Below, in pieces: positions 59,559 through 64,000 of a DNA stretch of 64,000 nt. How positions within the stretch are numbered: position 1 is the stretch's first letter; the number at the start of each line of letters is the position of its first letter. Under the pieces are notes generated by a model that saw only the letters and a program-made list of their open reading frames with translations, searched no databases and had not been told where the DNA came from. The DNA is taken from positions 614,642-678,641 of the forward strand of contig JABMCL010002580.1 in assembly GCA_018857735.1 (NCBI GenBank), written 5' to 3'. Both the position numbers and the translations under genes were made by a program. Origin of the DNA: Alviniconcha marisindica (taxonomy: Eukaryota; Mollusca; Gastropoda; Provannidae).

Positions 59559-60308
59559 ATGGCCGCATGGAAGAGACGTTCTGATATGCGAAAGGTGTGT
59601 GGTAATATTTTCGAAGACCGTAACGTTCAACTTTATTTAAGTTCATGCCGAGATCTTTCAAAGTATCCGGATTTACATACAGATATTTATATTGGTATAT
59701 GCCGAATCTTTTAAGTATCGGAATGTTAGCATACAGAGTGAGTTTTCACCGAGTTTCTTACAACATGGGTGCGTGTTGAAATCGTAAAGTGCGACAGCAG
59801 ATTGGTTATAAAGAGTATATTCTGATCGTACTCTTTACATTTTTTGCTTGCGCTTAATGCAGTTCGTTTTGTTTACAAACTACGTCTTCAAACAAATCAT
59901 CATATGTGTTAGACAATTCGAATTTACGCGGGTTTTAAAGTCGTCAAGTTAGATGTTGAACATTACGATTACAACACGAGCTGTGGAAATAATAACGTTC
60001 GACATAATTATAGTGACCATGCCTGTCTGCCTTCCAGAGTTCTAAAAATGTAAGGGGGCCGATCTTAATAGCATTATTCTTTGGCTGTGATTTTTTTAGT
60101 AATATTTATTACGATTTTTTCTATTTATTATTATTAATTCTTTCACTTTTAAATTAACTGTTCAACTATTTTTGTCCTAGGCACCCGAGTCAACATGACC
60201 AAGAAACGCATGGATGACAGGCTGCGTGTGTGTTTTCCTGTGACACCCAAAAGCAGCAAAAGTTGCACTCACTCTTACTTGCTCCATTTTCTCTTAGAAA
60301 ACACTTAG
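59559..60308 (+). CDS. Possible small two-exon gene inside the inverted-repeat element
   Basis: Exon 59559-59601 (MAAWKRRSDMRKVC-) with donor GTGTGTG/gtaata, joined to 60181-60308 after a strong tract (ctatttttgtcctag), gives about 57 residues with matching phase and a TAG stop (G-TRVNMTKKRMDDRLR..). Without splicing the first ATG gives a 51-residue frame. ETS-like sites (acttccgg, acatccgg) and a YY1-like tcagccatgtt precede the ATG, as in housekeeping promoters. No family recognised; it may be chance. Confidence 0.25.
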
Positions 60309-61013
60309 TACCATGTCGTCTATTTAACATTATGCTATCCACTACAACAAAATTAATGCAGCAAAAACTGTTCACATTGAAATAGTTATGTCTTTATACT
60401 CTACTGTAATAAAAATTACTGATTTATCATTTTCATCAAGAAACAAACAGCATTGTACATCTTGTTGAAATAGTAATGTTCAACATATTTCTTACATCAT
60501 TTGCTGTTTATGTCAGAAATCTTAAATTTGAGGGGAAAAAATCATCAAATCTTCCTTGTCACATATTGTTCTATTAAAGAATAACTGTTTATGTTTCAAA
60601 ATGTGTTGCTTTTTATTCATTTTAAAATGTTCAAGATTGGCTGTATGTTGAACGTTATGTATTGCAACAAACTATGCGTAGCATGCTGTTCTGTGTGACA
60701 CAGAACAACAACAGTTTACTTGGTAATACTCATGTGGATCACATCTTGTAAGATCAGTTGGGTTTTCACAGTTTACTGCATGATTAGCAGCACAGTGATG
60801 TGGGCTTGTTGTAATGTGTAATGTTCAACATCTTGTCACAATCACACTGAAAGTCAAATTTCTCAGGAACGAAGAGCCCGCACTGCCTTCTCCCTTCACT
60901 GGTGGATGACTTCACATGTGTTCATTCAAAAAATGCATTACTCACTCACATCCTGTCAACTTTATTTTCTAGTACCTCTGTCCTCTTTTCTTGCGCACCT
61001 TTTGGCACTAAGT

Positions 61014-62938
61014 CTATTTATTTATTTTTTTTAGATATATAGGGACTTGGCAGCAGGACTCGCGGCCTTTTTACGTCCCTTCTTATTGTTTTAATTTTGG
61101 ACTGCTTATGCATGCTTTAATTTTCCTATTGCATTACTCATCATAATCTACCAAAAAACGAACTAATAAACTTTGCCTGATGTGTGCAAATGAAGGAATG
61201 AGGAAGACTGACCGAGGTGGATTTAGTATCACAATACAAAGTTGCCCAATGACTTTGAAATAATTTTAAAATCAAGACTTTTAAGAATATTGTACAGCTC
61301 AATGCTGTTTAAAAATCCTGTCCAATAAAATTCAAAGACCTTCCTGAATCACAGACTTTGGAATAATTTTAAAATCAAGACTTTTTGCAGGCTAATGCTC
61401 TCAACAAAAAGATGTCATACAAACCTGTGTATAATCTCAAGCCTGTGTAGTCTTAGGATATGTATCTACTTCTTCTTTTTCCTGCATGTTCATTCATTCC
61501 ATGTTTATGACTTATGAAATGTTGAATGTACCAATGCCGCATGTCCTCCAGTGCCCCATGTATGTAGTTTTTTAACAAAGATGTATTAAAAAATAAAAAA
61601 TATGCTACTTTTGCCTATTTTGAGTGAAAGTTGAATATCCATTTGACATCAGATTCTGATGTTTATTGGAAATAACCCGTCTCTTTGTCATAGCATTTTC
61701 ATTGACTAAACAGAGTTTAGGAAGCAGACCCTCAGGTGGACTAGAAGCACTCTATGTAGGTCTATATGTCATGTCCTTCATGTTTAAATTGCTTTCTAGC
61801 AACCATACACCAAAGTGATAAACAGATATTTTTAATATATTTTCTGTAAATGCAAGTACTGTCTGGTGTAAATAACTAGCAAAAAACGCGAACCTCTCTA
61901 GTCTCTGTTTCTTAAAAATCTATTAGCATTAAAACTCCAACGCACAAGGACAAGTCTTCCCACAGACTCATACCCTGTAAATCGTTATGTTAAATATAGC
62001 TGTCAAAATATCTGTTTGCAGCTCGACTCCTTGAATGGAGGCCTGGGATGCTTTGGCTGCATGCAGTCACTTGCTCAAAATCACATGCAACAGCAGCGCA
62101 GTGTCAGTGAGTCTGCTTGAGAGCAGAGAATATCGCTACCTAAAAGATCCAATTATTAAAATGAACAATAGGAAGTATTTGTTCAAACCTCTTTCCTGGT
62201 CTTGGCAATGTTTCCATCTTTGTGAGTCTCTCTATTTGTGTAAACATTAATAAACAGATTTATTCAGTGCATAAATATTTTATATGTGAGGCTAAGAAAT
62301 CTCAACCGTGGCCCGATCAGCAATGCCAAACATGAATGCCTAGAACAGCCTGATCGAGGCTATTCAGTCAATAATTCAAAAATTACAGTAAAAACAAACA
62401 AGCAACAACAACAACAACAAAACTAGATCAGTATCTTAAAAGGGGAGAAAGCGAGAATATTTTTCATTGTTTAAGAAGTATGCACCACTGGTTCAAAATT
62501 GCCTTTATTTCACTTTTATTTGGGTGCAAAATACTTATTATATCAAATATCTATCTGACATGCTGTATATCTTTGCATTATAAACACTTGATTACAATCA
62601 AATGCAGCAAAATAAAACTTGCTTAACCACATATCATTTCTATCTGCTGGTTACTGTTCAAGTTTTGCTCTACAATCTTTACAATAAAAGGGGCTGGGCA
62701 AACTGTATTGTTTCGTAACACAAAATTAAAAGCCCCCGACTCAGATGCTTTCAGGATTGACCAATAACAAGATTGGATTAGGTTTGGGAATCAGGGAAAG
62801 TCATAAGGGAAATGATGAAACATTGTGGCGTTTCATGTCATTCAAATACCCCTGTTGAAAACCTCTTCCACTTTTGACAGGCACTTTACAGAGACCGTTT
62901 CTCCAAGAGGTGAAATAATTTGTATCACCAAGCCCGGG
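61014..62938. other. Non-coding AT-rich stretch
   Basis: No gene seen. A 32-bp block (gacttt-aaataattttaaaatc) is repeated at 61252-61283 and 61363-61394. 62035-62170 weakly resembles 21160-21400 (cagtgagtctgct-gagagcagagaat), hinting at another dispersed family. Confidence 0.5.
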
Positions 62939-64000
62939 TCTCAACAACACCAACTTGTGGCTCTCCGTGTACGTTAAGCAAGTCGTTTCTCTTCCCGTGA
63001 AAACAAAACCTTTTCCCCTTTTTGAAAAAAAAAAAAACCCAAAAAAACAGGAGGGGGAGGGAAAATGGGGGGGTTTTTTTGGTCATCTACCAATTTCCCC
63101 TTTGGGGTTCCTTTACCGATAAAAAAGATCTTTAAAGGGGGGGATTTGGACCGGTTTTCCATTTTAAGGGGAAATTCACCCTTCCAGAGGGGTTGGGGAC
63201 ACAGACAAAAGTATGTGGCTCCTTTTTTAAGCAGGTGGTTTTTTTTTTCGGGGAATCACCGGGACCCCTCCCTTTAGGGGAAAATTCATCCACCAAGAAA
63301 AAAGATTAGGGGGAGACCCTGGGGATTTTGAGCCCGTTTACGACCCCTTTTCCCATTACGAGTGAATTCACCCTTTTCCCGAAGGGTGTGACCAAAAAAA
63401 AAACATATATATGTTTTTTGTTTGGCTCTTTGGGGAAGCAGGGGTTTTTTTTTTTAAGGGGAATCCCCCGGGCCCCCCCCCTTTTGGGGAAAAACACTCC
63501 ACCCCATGACCAAAGATCTAGTGTGGGAGGACCCGGGGGGTCTTGAGCCTGTTTCAACCCTTGTTTTCAATGGTTTTTTGTAGGTGACACAGACATAATG
63601 AAAGTGGGGTCTTTGTAAGCCCGGTCGTTTTTTTTACGGTGAAACACCCGGACCCCTCCCCCTTTTGGGGGTTTTTCCCCCACCGATGACAAAGACCCAG
63701 TGTGGAGAGACCCCGGGGGATCTTTAGCCGTTTACGACCTGTTTTCCCATTACGAGTGAACACCTTTTAAGTTTTGGGAAACAGACATAATGAAAGTGGC
63801 TTTTTTGTGAAGCAGGTCGTTTTTCGGGGAAACACCCGGACCCCCCCCCTTTAGGGAAAATTTACCCAACCCAGACCCAAAAGATTAGGGTGGAAGGGCC
63901 CTGGGGGATCTTTTGGGGCCCGTTTCGACCTGTTTCCGATTACGAGGAATTCACCCCCCAAAATGTTAACAAAATATAAGTATGTGGGGTCTTTGGGAAG
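62939..64000. repeat. Degenerate 190-210 bp satellite with inflated homopolymers
   Basis: About 5.5 units, marked by cgacctgttttcc-attacgagtgaa-ttcaccc (63146, 63341, 63552, 63731, 63921) and cacagacataatgaaagtgg-gtcttt. A, C, G and T runs differ in length between units, and the frames here are artefacts. The array continues past the window. Confidence 0.75.

Larger units (their letters stand above)
59246..60829. repeat. Eight scattered copies of GTYGAACRTTAY
   Basis: Forward at 59246, 59955 and 60647. Reverse (RTAAYGTTCRAC) at 59447, 59620, 59992, 60473 and 60818. All lie inside the terminal-inverted-repeat element, and none was noticed elsewhere in the window. Confidence 0.75.
58866..61013. 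mobile_element. 2.15-kb element with 23-bp perfect terminal inverted repeats
   Basis: 58866-58888 (ACTTAGTGCCAAAAGGTGCG plus CAA) is the exact reverse complement of 60991-61013. No target-site duplication is obvious unless TA is used with shorter 18-bp repeats. The interior is AT-rich, without a long transposase frame, so it is non-autonomous or decayed. It contains eight copies of a 12-bp motif and a small two-exon candidate. A chance 23-bp match over 2 kb is very unlikely. Confidence 0.7.

Noticed and set aside
60195..60240. Start of a ribosomal protein S26 gene (MTKKR)
   Set aside because: Only the first five residues fit; the following MDDRLRV does not match the family and no downstream exon was seen.

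Overview
This window is animal nuclear DNA. It has GT-AG introns and long (GT)n/(CA)n microsatellites. Minisatellites are unusually dense, and there are tRNA-derived SINE-like elements and fold-back elements. A mollusc, probably a gastropod, is my best guess from the repeat style, but nothing in the sequence fixes the species. No bacterial or viral genes, rRNA genes or CRISPR arrays were seen.

Positions 632-49387, + strand: one large gene, running off the left edge at its 5' end. I could chain 32 exons with matching phases into one open frame of 1,377 residues plus stop. The protein is almost entirely coiled coil. Its C-terminal part (exons 24-28, then a conserved tail) resembles polyamine-modulated factor 1-binding protein 1 (PMFBP1), a sperm-tail/centriole-linked protein, but that name is tentative. 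Fourteen of the 23 rod exons encode exactly 28 or 56 residues, and nearly all rod introns are phase 0. The 3' UTR runs to about 51580.

The most unusual property is in the introns of this gene. At least eleven contain tandem arrays or short duplications made of the adjacent splice junction itself (exon end plus donor, or acceptor plus exon start). The clearest case is five cassette-like copies of the 3' end of exon 17.

Positions 51987-58660, - strand: a tail-to-tail neighbour of five coding exons, 321 residues, recognised as a homologue of human C18orf21/RMP24, the RNase MRP-specific Snm1-like subunit. Its AATAAA signal overlaps its stop codon. Its introns hold a 70-bp dispersed array, a 45-bp minisatellite, a fold-back element and a perfect 88-bp-arm palindrome.

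Positions 58866-61013: a 2.15-kb element with 23-bp perfect terminal inverted repeats lies about 200 bp upstream of the RMP24-like start codon. It carries eight copies of a 12-bp motif, GTYGAACRTTAY, in both orientations, and a weak two-exon gene candidate.

Positions 61014-62938 show no gene. Positions 62939-64000 are a degenerate roughly 190-210 bp satellite with swollen homopolymers, which may be poor consensus at a contig end. All exon calls rest on reading frame, splice sites and phase; no transcript evidence was available.
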